Counted from the stretch's first letter, positions 25,246-35,504 are shown. The stretch is DNA of 64,000 nucleotides from Streptomyces yangpuensis (GCF_001005295.1 NZ_LBMK01000002.1:1456378-1520377), one strand, 5' to 3'. Numbers and translations are program-made. Notes: generated by a model from the sequence alone, not told the origin.

Positions 25246-26025
25246 ATGACCACGAACAGCCGCGACGTGTTCGGTGTGCCCTGCTGGGTCAACCTCACGG
25301 CGCCCGGCCTCGCGGAGGCGGAGGAGTTCTACGCCGGGGTGCTGGGCTGGACGTTCCGAGCCACCCGGCTCGGCGAGAACTTCCGCGTCGCCCTGCTGGA
25401 CGGCCGGCCCGTCGCCTCGGTCGGCGCGCTCGCCCCGCACCTCACCGTGCCGACCGCCTGGACGCCGTACTTCGCGGTCGACGACGCGGAGGTGACCGCC
25501 GCCCGCGTCCGTGAACGGGGCGCGACGATGGCGGTGGGGCCGCTCGCCTTCGCCACCGGGAGGGCCGCCCTGGCCGCCGACCCGTCCGGGGCGGTCTTCG
25601 GCTTCTGGGAGGGCGAGGTGGTCCAGGAGTGGCACGCCGGGCAGGAGGATGGCGCGGCCTGGGTCGAGCTCCGTACCCGCGACGCGTTCGCCGCCGCGGT
25701 GTTCTACGGGGAAGTCCTCGACTGGGCCTGCGAGCGGCCCGGATGCTGCGACGTGGCCTACGAGCACGACCACGTGGTGGTGCGCAGGGGCGGCCGGACC
25801 GTCGCGCGGATCGACGCCGGAGCCGTGGAGAACGCCCCCGACCCGCAGGTCCGGCCCCGCTGGCACGTCCACTTCGCCGTGGCCGACCTCGACGGCGCGG
25901 TCGACCGGGCGGCCCGGCACGGGGGCGGGGCGGTGACCCCCGTACGGTCTTCCCCGACGGACCGCAGGGTCACCCTGCGCGACCGGAGCGGGGCCTTGTT
26001 CACCATCAGCGAGGAGACCGGCTGA
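25246..26025 (+). CDS. Two-domain VOC family protein
   Basis: This 259-residue protein contains two glyoxalase/bleomycin-resistance-fold units (about residues 8-125 and 135-255): 'PCWVNLTAPGLAEAEEFYAGVLGWTF' opens the first and 'AWVELRTRDAFAAAVFYGEVLDWACE' the second, and 'VHFAVADLDGAVDRAARHGG' and 'VTLRDRSGALFTISEE' close it. Streptomyces has many such hydroxylase-annotated proteins (like the 27 kDa antigen Cfp30B type); their substrates are unknown. ATG 25246 is preceded by GGAGGAGCGGTGCG. Confidence 0.85.
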   Translation: MTTNSRDVFGVPCWVNLTAPGLAEAEEFYAGVLGWTFRATRLGENFRVALLDGRPVASVGALAPHLTVPTAWTPYFAVDDAEVTAARVRERGATMAVGPLAFATGRAALAADPSGAVFGFWEGEVVQEWHAGQEDGAAWVELRTRDAFAAAVFYGEVLDWACERPGCCDVAYEHDHVVVRRGGRTVARIDAGAVENAPDPQVRPRWHVHFAVADLDGAVDRAARHGGGAVTPVRSSPTDRRVTLRDRSGALFTISEETG

Positions 26026-26225
26026 ACCGGACCCAGGGCCGCCCGCCGCTCCGCCGCCGGACCGCCACGCAGGCAAGGGGTTCGGAGGAATCGGGCCTCT
26101 GCCGTCGTCCGGCCGGCCGCGCCGGCCCGCGCCGTCCGGGCGGGCCGCCCGGACGGACAGTGTCAGTGGCGTGCGTCACAGTTGAGGGAAGTGTCGGTGC
26201 GTACCTTCCGTCCGGGGTGATCTCC

Positions 26226-27220
<995 letters not shown>

Positions 27221-27224
<4 letters not shown>

Positions 27225-28036
27225 CCACCGCCTCCACACCCGTGACCGGCGCCCTCGGCGGCAGCAGCCGCGTACGGCCCCTGGCGGCCCTGCGGCAGAC
27301 CACGACGCTCGCCTGGCGCAGCCTGGTCTCCGTCAAGCACAATCCGCTGGAGCTCGTCGACTACAGCATCTCGCCGATCATGTTCGTCTTCCTGTTCACC
27401 TTCGTCTTCGGCGGACAGATGGCCGGATCCCCGGAGGCGTACCTCCAGTACGCACTCGCCGGGATCATCGTCCAGAACACGCTCTTCATGAGCATGTACA
27501 CGGCCATGGCGTTGAACACCGACCTCACCAAGGGAGTCTTCGACCGCCTCCGCAGCCTGCCCATCGCCCGCTCGGCGCCGCTCCTCGGGCGCATCGCGGC
27601 CGACCTGGCCAAACAGCTCTGGGCGATGCTCCTGATGCTCGCCCTGGGCACGGTGCTGGGCTTCGACATCACCGGTGGTGTCGCCGGCTTCCTCGGCGGG
27701 CTGCTGCTGCTCCTGATCTTCGCCGCGGCCATGTCGTGGACGGCCGTACTGATCGGGATGCTGGCCGGGGACGCGGAGAAGGTGCAGGTCTTCGCCTTCA
27801 CGCTGATCTTCCCGATCACCTTCACGAGCAGCGCGTTCGTGATGGTCGACACGATGCCCGGCTGGCTCCAGGCCTGGGTGAACGTCAACCCGGTCACCCA
27901 GCTGTCGGACGCCTTCCGCGGGCTGCTGCTCGGCACCCCCGCCGGCGAGCCGATCATGTGGTCCCTGATCTGGGCGGCGGGCATCGCCCTCGTCTTCGCA
28001 CCCCTGGCGATGCGGGCCTACCGCCACCGGGTCTGA
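27221..28036 (+). CDS. ABC-2 type exporter permease (DrrB-like)
   Basis: This 271-residue permease has six hydrophobic segments ('ISPIMFVFLFTFVFGG', 'ALAGIIVQNTLFMSMYTAMALN', 'LWAMLLMLALGTVLGF', 'GGLLLLLIFAAAMSWTAVLIGM', 'FAFTLIFPITFTSSAFVMVD', 'LIWAAGIALVFAPLAM') and the ABC-2 motif 'DLTKGVFDRLRSLPIARSAPLLGRIAADL'. It pairs with the DrrA-like ATPase, whose stop overlaps its start. DrrAB-type pairs confer self-resistance or export lipids. No biosynthetic genes flank it, so it is probably a general efflux system. Confidence 0.9.
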
Positions 28037-28091
28037 CCGGCTTCCCCGGCCGGCCCCGCCGGGCCGCCAGGCCGGTCCGACGACGGGGCGG

Positions 28092-28889
28092 TCAGTCCGA
28101 CGACGGGGCCAGCACCACGAAGTCCGCGCCCGCCGGGTCGAGGCAGACGGCCAGCCGTCCGACGCCCTCGGCGTCCTCCGGCCCCATCTGCAGGCTGCCG
28201 CCGTTCCCGGTGACCGCGGCGACCGCCTCGTCGCAGTCGGTGACGGCGAAGACGGGGTGCCAGTACGGCCGCCCGCCCGCGAGGGCGAGGTGCTCGGAGG
28301 GCAGCTCCATCACGCCGCCGTGCATGCGTTCCGCGGGCTGCCCGGCGGGCGTCACCAGGGCGTACGTGCCCCCGCCGCCCGGCAGCTCCATGTCGCTGTA
28401 CCACCAGCCGAAGACCCCGCCGTAGAAGTCCTTGGCCGCCGCCGCGTCGCTCGTGTACAGCTCCGTCCACGACAGCGAGCCCGGCTGGTCCACCAGCTCC
28501 ACGCCCTTGCTCGTGCCCGGCTGCCAGACGGCGAACTGGCCGCCCAGCGGGTCGCTGTACTGGGCCATCCGCCCCCACCCGTCGAGGTCCCGCGGTGCCA
28601 CCCGCACCGTGCCCCCGGCCCGCTCGACGGCCTCGGTGACGGCGTCCGCGTCAGGGACGCTGTAGTAGATCATCCAGGCCGGGCGGGCGCCCTCCTCGGT
28701 GAGCTTGCCGAGCCCGGCGACGATCTTCCCGTCCTTCCGGAACATCCCGCCCTCCACGTCCTCCCCCTCGCCCATGGACTCGTACTCCCAGCCGAGCACG
28801 GCGCCGTAGAACGCCGCCGCGGCGGGGACATCGGGAACGCCGAGGTCGATCCAGCAGGGCGCGCCCGCGGCGAAATCAGTGGTGATCAT
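28092..28889 (-). CDS. Two-domain VOC family protein
   Basis: This 265-residue protein has two VOC units like the gene at 25246: 'PCWIDLGVPDVPAAAAFYGAVLGWEYE' begins the first and 'LSWTELYTSDAAAAKDFYGGVFGWWY' the second. 'PYWHPVFAVTDCDEAVAAVTGNGG' and 'AVCLDPAGADFVVLAP' end it. ATG 28889 follows AAGGGAAGCTC. The function is unknown. It converges on the ABC-2 permease gene with 55 bases between. Confidence 0.85.
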   Translation of the reverse strand: MITTDFAAGAPCWIDLGVPDVPAAAAFYGAVLGWEYESMGEGEDVEGGMFRKDGKIVAGLGKLTEEGARPAWMIYYSVPDADAVTEAVERAGGTVRVAPRDLDGWGRMAQYSDPLGGQFAVWQPGTSKGVELVDQPGSLSWTELYTSDAAAAKDFYGGVFGWWYSDMELPGGGGTYALVTPAGQPAERMHGGVMELPSEHLALAGGRPYWHPVFAVTDCDEAVAAVTGNGGSLQMGPEDAEGVGRLAVCLDPAGADFVVLAPSSD

Positions 28890-28911
28890 GAGCTTCCCTT
28901 CGCATGACGCG

Positions 28912-29661
28912 TCAGCGGAGCTGGGACAGGTCGACGGAGTCGGCGGGCGCGGGGGGCTTGGGGCGGACGGGCTCGTCGAAGGCGGAGAAGGTGGCTTCCA
29001 CGCGCTCCCCGGAGGCCTTGGCTCCCTGGATGCGCAGGAGGTACGGCTCGTCCTGCGTCGACACCAGGTAGGTGCCCGTGTCGCCGCCGCGCTTGCCGGT
29101 CACGGTGATGGCCGGACGGCCGTCGACGGTGGTGCGGGCCCCCTTCTGCAGCTGCTCGTTCGCCGGCTTCGAGGAGAACTCCCTCTTGAAGTAGTCGAGA
29201 TCGCAGAACTGGGCGAAGTCGCGCAGCATGATGTTGTCCGTGGTGCCGTGCAGGTAGCGGCCGTTGATGAGCGCGATCGCGTCCTCGGCCGCGGGGCCCG
29301 GCACCTGGGAGCGGAGCAGTTCGTCGTCGAGCTTCATCCACACGTCGGTGCCGCGTTTGATGACGTCGGCCCTGCCGGAGCCGCCGGGCGGCGTGACGGT
29401 GCCGACGCAGTTGCCCGCCTCGTCGAACCGGATGTCCAGGCCGGTGGTGCCCGCTTTCTCGGTCACCTTGGCCACCATGCGCATGGACGTGACCTCGGAC
29501 ATCGCCTTGCGGGAGGCATCGGCGACGGCCTGCGCGCTCTTGTCGGCCATGCCGTTGTCGTCGGCCAGGGCGGCGCCGGTGCCGGCGCCCGCGAACACGA
29601 TCAGACAGACGGTTCCCGCAGCCGCGCGGCGGGCCGCGGCTGCTGCCCGGGGTGCGGACAT
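28912..29661 (-). CDS. Secreted LppX/LprG-like protein
   Basis: This 249-residue protein has an N-terminal signal peptide (TVCLIVFAGAGTGAALA), without a lipobox. The rest ('SAQAVADASRKAMSEVTSMRMVAKVTEKAGTTGLDIRFD' in outline, 'ADVIKRGTDVWMKLDDELL', 'TTVDGRPAITVTGKRGGDTGTYLVST') follows the half-barrel pattern of LolA/LppX/LprG proteins, which in mycobacteria carry lipids across the cell wall. Similarity is at pattern level only. GGGAGG precedes ATG 29661 by nine bases. It lies 22 bases upstream of the VOC gene and is likely co-transcribed with it. Confidence 0.65.
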   Translation of the reverse strand: MSAPRAAAAARRAAAGTVCLIVFAGAGTGAALADDNGMADKSAQAVADASRKAMSEVTSMRMVAKVTEKAGTTGLDIRFDEAGNCVGTVTPPGGSGRADVIKRGTDVWMKLDDELLRSQVPGPAAEDAIALINGRYLHGTTDNIMLRDFAQFCDLDYFKREFSSKPANEQLQKGARTTVDGRPAITVTGKRGGDTGTYLVSTQDEPYLLRIQGAKASGERVEATFSAFDEPVRPKPPAPADSVDLSQLR

Positions 29662-29965
29662 CGGGCGTCACCTCCCTCGGGCCGCCGCCGGACGGCGGCA
29701 GGTGCACCCTGCCCTCCGGCGCAGCCGGTCACCGGTTCAGCGTAGGTCCGCGCCGCAGCCGCCGCAGCCCGGGCGGCGCCGCGACCGCCGAAGACCGACC
29801 GCACGACCCGGCCGGATCGCCGTCCGGCACGGCCTGCACGGCCCGGGCCGCGGGGTCGTCACCGAACAGGCCGGCGGCTGTGCGCAACGCCCTCCGGTCG
29901 TGTGAGGCATCCGGCCGGACCGCCACCGGCGTTGACCGGACACCCCGTACGATCCGGCCCGCTCC
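29662..29965. other. 304-base interval with no recognised gene
   Basis: The interval between the LppX-like gene and the solute-binding lipoprotein gene contains one minus-strand open frame (29729-29926, 65 codons, GTG start) with fairly high third-position GC, but it has no ribosome site and ends in low-complexity Arg/Pro sequence. I do not accept it as a gene. No terminator-grade repeat is obvious. Confidence 0.45.
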
Positions 29966-31111
29966 TCAGGGCGAGACGGCCTCCTCCCAGGTGCGGTCGA
30001 CGGTCCTCGCCGCCTTCTCCTGCTGCGCCTCCGTCGGGAACGTGGGCGTGCCCTCGACCGTCGGCAGTTTCTCCGCCGCCCTCTTGTCGAGGGTGCCGTT
30101 CTCCTCCATCGACTCCATGAGGACGGGGCGCGCATACGCCGCGAGCCGGAGGTTCTGGCCCTCCGGGCTGAAGAGGTACTCCTGCCACAGCCGCGCCGCG
30201 GCCGGGTGCGGGGCGTTCTTGTTGATCCCCTGTGCGTAGTACTGGGCGAAACTCCCGTCGAAGGGGATCGCGGTCCGCCAGTCCACGTCCGCGCCCTTCC
30301 TGCGGAACTCCTCGGCGTACCCGAGGTTGAGGAAGTCCCAGTCGATGCTGATCGGGGTCTGCCCCTTCTCGATCGTGGCCGGGGTCGATTCGACGGGGAT
30401 GAAGTTGCCGCTCTCGCTGAGGTCGGCGAAGAAGTCGATGCCGGGCCGGATGTCGCCGAAGGAGCCCCCGTTCGCCAGGGCCGCCGCGTACACCCCCGCG
30501 AAGGCGGAGCCCGACTTCGTCGGGTTGCCGTTGAGGGCGACCTGGCCCTTGTACTCGGGCTTGCGCAGATCGGCGAAGGTCGACGGGCAGGTCGTGACGC
30601 GGCGTGCGTCGCAGCCGATCGAGACGTAGCCGCCGTAGTTGTTGTACCAGCGGGCCCGCGGGTCCTTCTGGTCCTTGGGGATGTCGTCGTACGGGACGAC
30701 CTCGTACGGGGCGAACAGGTTCTGCCGGGCCGCGGACGGTGCGAAGGTGCCGCCCACGTCGACCACGTCGGGGGCGCTGCCGTCGCGCCGGTGCTCCTTG
30801 AGAGCGTTGACCTCGTCCTGGCTGGTGCCGTCCGGGTTCTCCACCGTGACCTCGATCCCGTACTTCTTCTCGAAGCCGTCGATCAGCGCGCCGTAGCCCG
30901 CCCAGTCCCTCGGGAGCGCGATGGTATTGAGCGCCCCCTCCTTCCGGGCCGCCTCGGTCAGCGCCGCCATACCGCCCACGTCCGCGGCGGACGTGGCCAC
31001 CGCGGGCGGCCTGGTGGGGGCGGGGGGCCTGTCTCCGCAGGCGCCGAGGGGCCCCATGGCGAGGGCGAGGCCGGCGGCGACGGCGGCTGTCCGGAGACGA
31101 GGTGCGGGCAC
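29966..31111 (-). CDS. Orphan extracellular solute-binding lipoprotein
   Basis: This 381-residue lipoprotein begins at GTG 31111 after GGAG. The signal peptide ends in lipobox GPLGAC (Cys about residue 25). The body is a type-2 periplasmic-binding fold of the PotD/AfuA/SBP_bac_6 type: 'AALTEAARKEGALNTIALPRDWAGYGALIDGFEKKYGIEV', 'APDVVDVGGTFAPSA', 'YEVVPYDDIPKDQKDPRARWYN', 'LRKPEYKGQVALNGNPTKSGSAF' and 'AARLWQEYLFSPEGQNLRLAAYARP'. Such proteins bind polyamines, iron or 2-aminoethylphosphonate. No permease or ATPase gene is adjacent on either strand, so its partners must lie elsewhere or it acts as a sensor component. Confidence 0.82.
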   Translation of the reverse strand: MPAPRLRTAAVAAGLALAMGPLGACGDRPPAPTRPPAVATSAADVGGMAALTEAARKEGALNTIALPRDWAGYGALIDGFEKKYGIEVTVENPDGTSQDEVNALKEHRRDGSAPDVVDVGGTFAPSAARQNLFAPYEVVPYDDIPKDQKDPRARWYNNYGGYVSIGCDARRVTTCPSTFADLRKPEYKGQVALNGNPTKSGSAFAGVYAAALANGGSFGDIRPGIDFFADLSESGNFIPVESTPATIEKGQTPISIDWDFLNLGYAEEFRRKGADVDWRTAIPFDGSFAQYYAQGINKNAPHPAAARLWQEYLFSPEGQNLRLAAYARPVLMESMEENGTLDKRAAEKLPTVEGTPTFPTEAQQEKAARTVDRTWEEAVSP

Positions 31112-31233
31112 AAAGGCTCCATAACGGGCGGCACGTACTGATCCGATGCCAGCCTACGTGGGGCAGCCGCGACAACGCAGTCCCATCGGTACGCGCCCAC
31201 CACCTGTCCTCCGGCCGAGCTACTGGCGCGGAC

Positions 31234-34080
31234 TCAGAACGCCTCGTCGTCCCAGGTGGCGAGGAGCGCCGCCCCCAGGTCCTCCCCGGCTGCCGGGGGC
31301 TCGGCGTGCAGGGCCTGCTCACTCCAGATGATCTTGCCGCGGGCGGTGTAGCGGGTGCCCCACCGCTCGGCGAACTGGGCGACGAGGAACAGCCCGCGTC
31401 CTCCCTCGTCGGTGGCCTCGGCCCGGCGCAGGTGCGGGGAGGTGCTGGACCCGTCGGACACCTCACAGACCAGACTGCGGTCGTACAGCAGCCTCACCCG
31501 GATGGGCTGCGTCCCGTAGCGGACGGCGTTGGTGATCAGCTCGCTCAGGATGAGCTCCGTGGTGAAGGCGATGTCCTCCAGACCCCATGCCGCCAGCCGG
31601 CGGGAACAGGCGTTGCGTACCGGGGACACCGCCGCCGGATCGGACGCCACGTCCCACTCGGCGATCCGTTCGGGATCCAGCCGGCGCGTGCGGGCCACCA
31701 GCAGCGCGATGTCGTCGCTCTGCCCGCTCGGCAGCATCGCGTCGATCACCGCGGCGCAGGTCTCCTCCGGCGACCGGGCCGGCCCCGCCAGGGCGGCGCC
31801 CAGCACCGCCAGACCCGCGTCGACGTCGCGGTCGCGGCTCTCCAGCAGCCCGTTGGTGAACAGCACCAGCTGGGCGCCCTCGGGAACGGTCAGCGACGCG
31901 GTCTCCATGGGCATGCCGGCGCCCAGGCCCAGCGGCGGCGAGACCGGCAGCTCCGGGAACGACACCATGCCGTCGGGGTGCACGACGGCCAGGCCCGGGT
32001 GGCCCGCGGTCGCGGCGGTCACCTGCCCCGAGACGGAGTCGTACACGGCGCACAGGCAGGTGGCGCCGGTGAGGCCCTGCCACTCCTGCTCACCGGCGCC
32101 CTCGTCGGTGTCGATATGGGCGACCAGCTCGTCCAGATGGCTCAGGAGCTCGTCGGCCGGCAGGTCGAGCGTGGAGAAGTTGTGCATCGCGGTGCGCAGC
32201 CGGCCCATGGTGGCGGCGGCGTGCAGCCCGTGCCCGACGACATCGCCGACCACCAGCGCGACCCGGGCGCCGGGCAGCGGGATCACGTCGAACCAGTCCC
32301 CGCCCACCCCCGCCTGCGCGGGCAGGTAGCGGTGGGCGACCTCGACCGCGGACTGGTCCGGTACGCCCCGGGGCAGCAGGCTGCGCTGCAGCGTGACGGC
32401 CATGGCGTGCTCACGCGTGAAGCGCCGGGCGTTGTCGATGGACAGCGCCGCCCGTGCGGTCAGCTCCTCGGCGAAGGACACGTCCTCCTCCTCGAAGGCC
32501 GGCGAGGGCTCCACCCGCCAGAAGCCCGCCATCCCCAGCAGCACGCCGCGGGCCCGCAGCGGGACGGCGATCACCGAATGGACGCCCTGCTCCAGCATGC
32601 GCCGGGACCGGAGCAGGTCCTGGGCCATCCACTCCCGGGTGACCCGCAGGTCCGCCACCCGCACCGCGTGCTCGCCGGCCACCCCGATCGCCATGGGGCT
32701 GGTCGGGACGAACCGGATCAGCTCGCCGACCTCGTACAGGGGATGCGGCTCCTGAGCGGCGACGACTGCGGTGCGGCGCATCTCGGTGCCCGGCTCGGGA
32801 GGCTCGTCGCCGTGCAGCACCGGGTCCAGCAGGTCGACCGAGGCGATGTCGGCGAACCTCGGGACCGCCACCTCCGCCAGTTCCCCGGCGGTGCGGCTCA
32901 CGTCCAGCGTCGTACCGATGCGCACCCCCGCGTCGTAGAGCAGCTTCAGCCGTTCGTGGGCCACCTCGGCCCGCCCGGAGAGCGCCCGCAGCTCGGTCGT
33001 GTCGCGCAGGGTCACCACGGTCCCCGCCTGCCCGAAGGGCGCCGTGGGCCGGATGTTGACCGCCAGCAGCCGGTCGGCCGCCACATGCAGCTCGTCGGTC
33101 GCGGAACGGCCCGAGGCGATCGACGCGGCGATCCCCTCCTCCAGGCCCAGCTCCGTGACGGGGCGCCCCTCCGCGTCCGCCGGCAGGTCCAGCAGCCGCC
33201 GAGCCTCGTCGTTGGCCAGCAGCAGCCGCCCGCCGCCACCGACGATCAGGACGCCCTCCCGGACCGCGTGCAGCACGGCGTCGTGGTGCTCGTACATCCT
33301 CGTCATCTCCGCCGGCCCCAGGCCGTGGGTCCGGCGCAGCAGCCGCCGGCTCACCAGGGCCGTGCCGCCCGCCGACAGGGCCAGCACCAGGGCCGCCGTG
33401 CCGATGACGACCGGCAGCTGCCGGTTCACCATGCTCTGCACGTTCTGGACCGTGACCGGGGAGGCCACGACGGCGATGACCCGGTCCTCGGAGTCCTTCA
33501 CCGGGACCGCCGAGACCACCGACTGCCCGAGGGACCCCTCGAAGGTCTCGGTGAAGGACGTGCCGGCCGCGGCCTTCGAGAACGGGCCGACCACGTGCTT
33601 GCCGATCTGGCGCGGGTCGCTGTGGGTGATCGTGCGACCGTCGAGCGTGTAGACGTTGATGCCGTCCACCCCGGCGATCTTCCGGGCCGCCTGGGCGCTC
33701 GGCTGGAGCAGCGCGCTCGGGTTGGGGCTGCGCAGGGCGGCGACGATCCCGGGGGACTCGGCGAACGTGCCGGCGGCGGCGAGCGTACGGTGCCGGGCGT
33801 CCAGCATGGCGTCACTGCGGGCCTGCACCACGAGCGCCACCACCGCGGCGGCCACGAGCAGCACCACGACGACGAGCTGGAGGAGGAACACCTCGCCGGC
33901 CACGCTGCGCGCGCTCAGCAGCGAGGACAGCCGCTGCGGCCGCCGGACCCTGCCCGCCCGGGGCTGGGCGGGCTCCCGGTGCTCCTGATGGTCTTCCGGG
34001 CGGGAACCTCCGGAGCCTGCGGAGGAGCGCTTGGCCGAGCCGGGCAGCACGCGCCGCAGATGTCCCAGGAAGACGCTCAT
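31234..34080 (-). CDS. Membrane sensor with PAS, GAF, SpoIIE phosphatase and anti-sigma kinase-type domains
   Basis: This 948-residue protein begins at ATG 34080. After a disordered charged N-terminus, TM1 is about residues 65-85 and TM2 about 221-242. They flank a Cache/CitA-like sensor ('GINVYTLDGRTITHSDPRQIG', 'VVSAVPVKDSEDRVIAVVASP'). A PAS domain follows (about 260-345, 'VREGVLIVGGGGRLLLANDEA'), then GAF (about 365-535), a SpoIIE PP2C phosphatase (about 550-770, 'AGVGGDWFDVIPLPGARVALVVGDVVGHG', 'AGHPGLAVVHPDG', 'SDDIALLVARTR') and an HATPase_c_2 domain (about 800-925, 'ELILSELITNAVRYG'). The metal-binding Asp residues of PP2C are present. Such proteins control sigma factors by dephosphorylating anti-anti-sigma partners. 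No partner gene is adjacent. Confidence 0.88.
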   Translation of the reverse strand: MSVFLGHLRRVLPGSAKRSSAGSGGSRPEDHQEHREPAQPRAGRVRRPQRLSSLLSARSVAGEVFLLQLVVVVLLVAAAVVALVVQARSDAMLDARHRTLAAAGTFAESPGIVAALRSPNPSALLQPSAQAARKIAGVDGINVYTLDGRTITHSDPRQIGKHVVGPFSKAAAGTSFTETFEGSLGQSVVSAVPVKDSEDRVIAVVASPVTVQNVQSMVNRQLPVVIGTAALVLALSAGGTALVSRRLLRRTHGLGPAEMTRMYEHHDAVLHAVREGVLIVGGGGRLLLANDEARRLLDLPADAEGRPVTELGLEEGIAASIASGRSATDELHVAADRLLAVNIRPTAPFGQAGTVVTLRDTTELRALSGRAEVAHERLKLLYDAGVRIGTTLDVSRTAGELAEVAVPRFADIASVDLLDPVLHGDEPPEPGTEMRRTAVVAAQEPHPLYEVGELIRFVPTSPMAIGVAGEHAVRVADLRVTREWMAQDLLRSRRMLEQGVHSVIAVPLRARGVLLGMAGFWRVEPSPAFEEEDVSFAEELTARAALSIDNARRFTREHAMAVTLQRSLLPRGVPDQSAVEVAHRYLPAQAGVGGDWFDVIPLPGARVALVVGDVVGHGLHAAATMGRLRTAMHNFSTLDLPADELLSHLDELVAHIDTDEGAGEQEWQGLTGATCLCAVYDSVSGQVTAATAGHPGLAVVHPDGMVSFPELPVSPPLGLGAGMPMETASLTVPEGAQLVLFTNGLLESRDRDVDAGLAVLGAALAGPARSPEETCAAVIDAMLPSGQSDDIALLVARTRRLDPERIAEWDVASDPAAVSPVRNACSRRLAAWGLEDIAFTTELILSELITNAVRYGTQPIRVRLLYDRSLVCEVSDGSSTSPHLRRAEATDEGGRGLFLVAQFAERWGTRYTARGKIIWSEQALHAEPPAAGEDLGAALLATWDDEAF

Positions 34081-34446
34081 AATCCATCTTCTAACCTCTC
34101 CGGCCCGTCGGCAGCGGGGAGCGGCACGCACCGACCCCCGTCCGCCGCGTCCCCGGCAGCCGTCCGCGCAGGTCAGACCCATGCCGCAGGGGTCCCGGCC
34201 GCGAGCGCTCCAGCAGGGCGCCCATCGCAGAACCGGGCCATGTCCCGGGCGCCCGCGGGGGCGCCGTCGGTGGTGATCCGCACCGTGCCGTCGGCCGTGA
34301 CACCGGCCCGGATCCGGCTGCCCGGTCCTGCACCACCCCGCGACCTGGCCGCCTTCATGGACCAGGGTCACCCGGGCCCGGCCACCACCCGGCGAACCAC
34401 GCGGACCGGGCCCCCGGCGTGACACCGATGTCCCGGCACCACACAT
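34081..34446. other. 366-base interval; possible frameshifted TusA-like remnant
   Basis: No intact gene is seen. On the minus strand one frame reads 'DGTVRITTDGAPAGARDMARFCD' in part and a neighbouring frame continues 'MGALLERSRPG'. Joined by a one-base shift this resembles the second half of a TusA-type sulfur-carrier domain (x-V-x-I-x-T-D...DM--FC...G--LLE). The N-terminal CPxP motif was not found. I rate this a weak suggestion. Confidence 0.25.
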
Positions 34447-35460
34447 CTAGGAGGCGCCCGGCCCGGTGTCCGGGGCGGGCGGCGTCTGGGCCACGGCGTC
34501 GAGGCAGCGGGTGGCCTGGGCGCGGAGGGCCTCGGCGAGGCCGGGCGGGGCGTCGGTGAGGGTGAAGTCGGTGTCGACCGAGGTGATCATCCAGGCGAGG
34601 TCGCGGCAGCTGTCGGCTCCCAGGTGCAGCACGCACCGGTGGTCGTCCACGGGCTCGACCACCCCCATGCCGGGCCAGAGGCGGTCCGCGACCGCGGCGG
34701 CGGATTCGTGCAGCGTGACGGTCGCCTGGAACGGCCAGGTCTGCGCCGACAGACGGCGGGCCAGGTAGGCGGCCGCGTCGTCGCCCGGAAGTGCGCGGGG
34801 CGTGAACCGCGGACCGGCCGGAGTGCGCGGGACGAGCCGGTCGACGCGGAAGGTGCGCCAGCCGTCGCGGCCGGTGTCCCAGGCGACCAGGTACCAGTGG
34901 CGGTCGAAGCTGACCAGGCTGTGCGGCTCGACCGTGCGGACACTGGGGCCGAGCCGGGGGCTGGTGTAGTCGAAGCGCAGCCGCTCGTGTCGGCGGCACG
35001 CCTCGGCGATGACCAGGAGCGTGTCCGCGCAGACCTTGGGGGCGGGAGCCGTGCCGGCCCGGACGGTGGCGGTGTGCAGGGTGGTGACCCGGTGCCGCAA
35101 CCGTGACGGGAGGACCTGCTCCAGCTTGGTCAGGGCCCGCAGTGCGGACTCCTCGATCCCGAGGACCGACCCGTCGGCTCCGGTGCGCAGGCTGATGGCG
35201 ACGGCCACGGCCTCCTCGTCGTCGAGCAGCAGCGGTGGCAGCTTGCCGCCGGGGCCGAGCCGGTAGCCGGCGGCGCCCTGGGTCGCGTGGACCGGGTAGC
35301 CGAGGTCGCGCAGCCGCTGCACGTCGCGGCGCAGCGTACGGCGGCTGACGCCGAGGCGTTCGGCGAGCTCGGCCCCGGACCACGCGCGCGGGGTCTGCAG
35401 CAGGGACAGCAGTTTCAGCAGCCGTCCGGCGGTGTCCAGCATGGCACCAGAGTGCCGCAC
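34447..35460 (-). CDS. WYL-domain transcription regulator (YafY/DeoR-like)
   Basis: This 337-residue regulator has an N-terminal HTH_11 winged helix ('RLLKLLSLLQTPRAWSGAELAERLGVSRRTLRRDVQRLRDLGYPV' in outline) and a WYL domain (about 145-215, 'RHERLRFDYTSPRL', 'HSLVSFDRHWYLVAWDTGRDGWRTFRVDRL'), followed by a WCX C-terminal part. WYL regulators sense nucleic-acid or small ligands and often control a divergent gene. Start options are GTG 35460 or ATG 35442, seven codons later; neither has a strong ribosome site. It is divergent from the epoxide hydrolase gene with 44 bases between, and a perfect 7-bp inverted repeat (35461-35485) lies there. Confidence 0.9.
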   Translation of the reverse strand: MRHSGAMLDTAGRLLKLLSLLQTPRAWSGAELAERLGVSRRTLRRDVQRLRDLGYPVHATQGAAGYRLGPGGKLPPLLLDDEEAVAVAISLRTGADGSVLGIEESALRALTKLEQVLPSRLRHRVTTLHTATVRAGTAPAPKVCADTLLVIAEACRRHERLRFDYTSPRLGPSVRTVEPHSLVSFDRHWYLVAWDTGRDGWRTFRVDRLVPRTPAGPRFTPRALPGDDAAAYLARRLSAQTWPFQATVTLHESAAAVADRLWPGMGVVEPVDDHRCVLHLGADSCRDLAWMITSVDTDFTLTDAPPGLAEALRAQATRCLDAVAQTPPAPDTGPGAS

Positions 35461-35485
35461 GCTTAGGAAGGGAACCGGCCTAAGC
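35461..35485. promoter_or_regulatory. Inverted repeat between the WYL regulator and epoxide hydrolase genes
   Basis: GCTTAGG (35461-35467) and its exact complement CCTAAGC (35479-35485) are separated by 11 bases, giving an 18-base centre-to-centre spacing (nearly two helical turns). It touches the first codon of the WYL regulator and lies about 20 bases before the hydrolase ATG. This is the expected position for an autoregulatory operator controlling both genes. Assignment to the WYL protein is an inference from position. Confidence 0.6.
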
Positions 35486-35504
35486 GATCCGTAGCGTCAC
35501 GGCC

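Noticed and set aside
29729..29926. 65-codon minus-strand frame between two lipoprotein-type genes
   Set aside because: No ribosome site, low-complexity end and no family.
31102..34422. 1106-residue plus-strand frame opposite the SpoIIE-type sensor gene
   Set aside because: It is the mirror of a clear multi-domain gene and has no recognisable domains.
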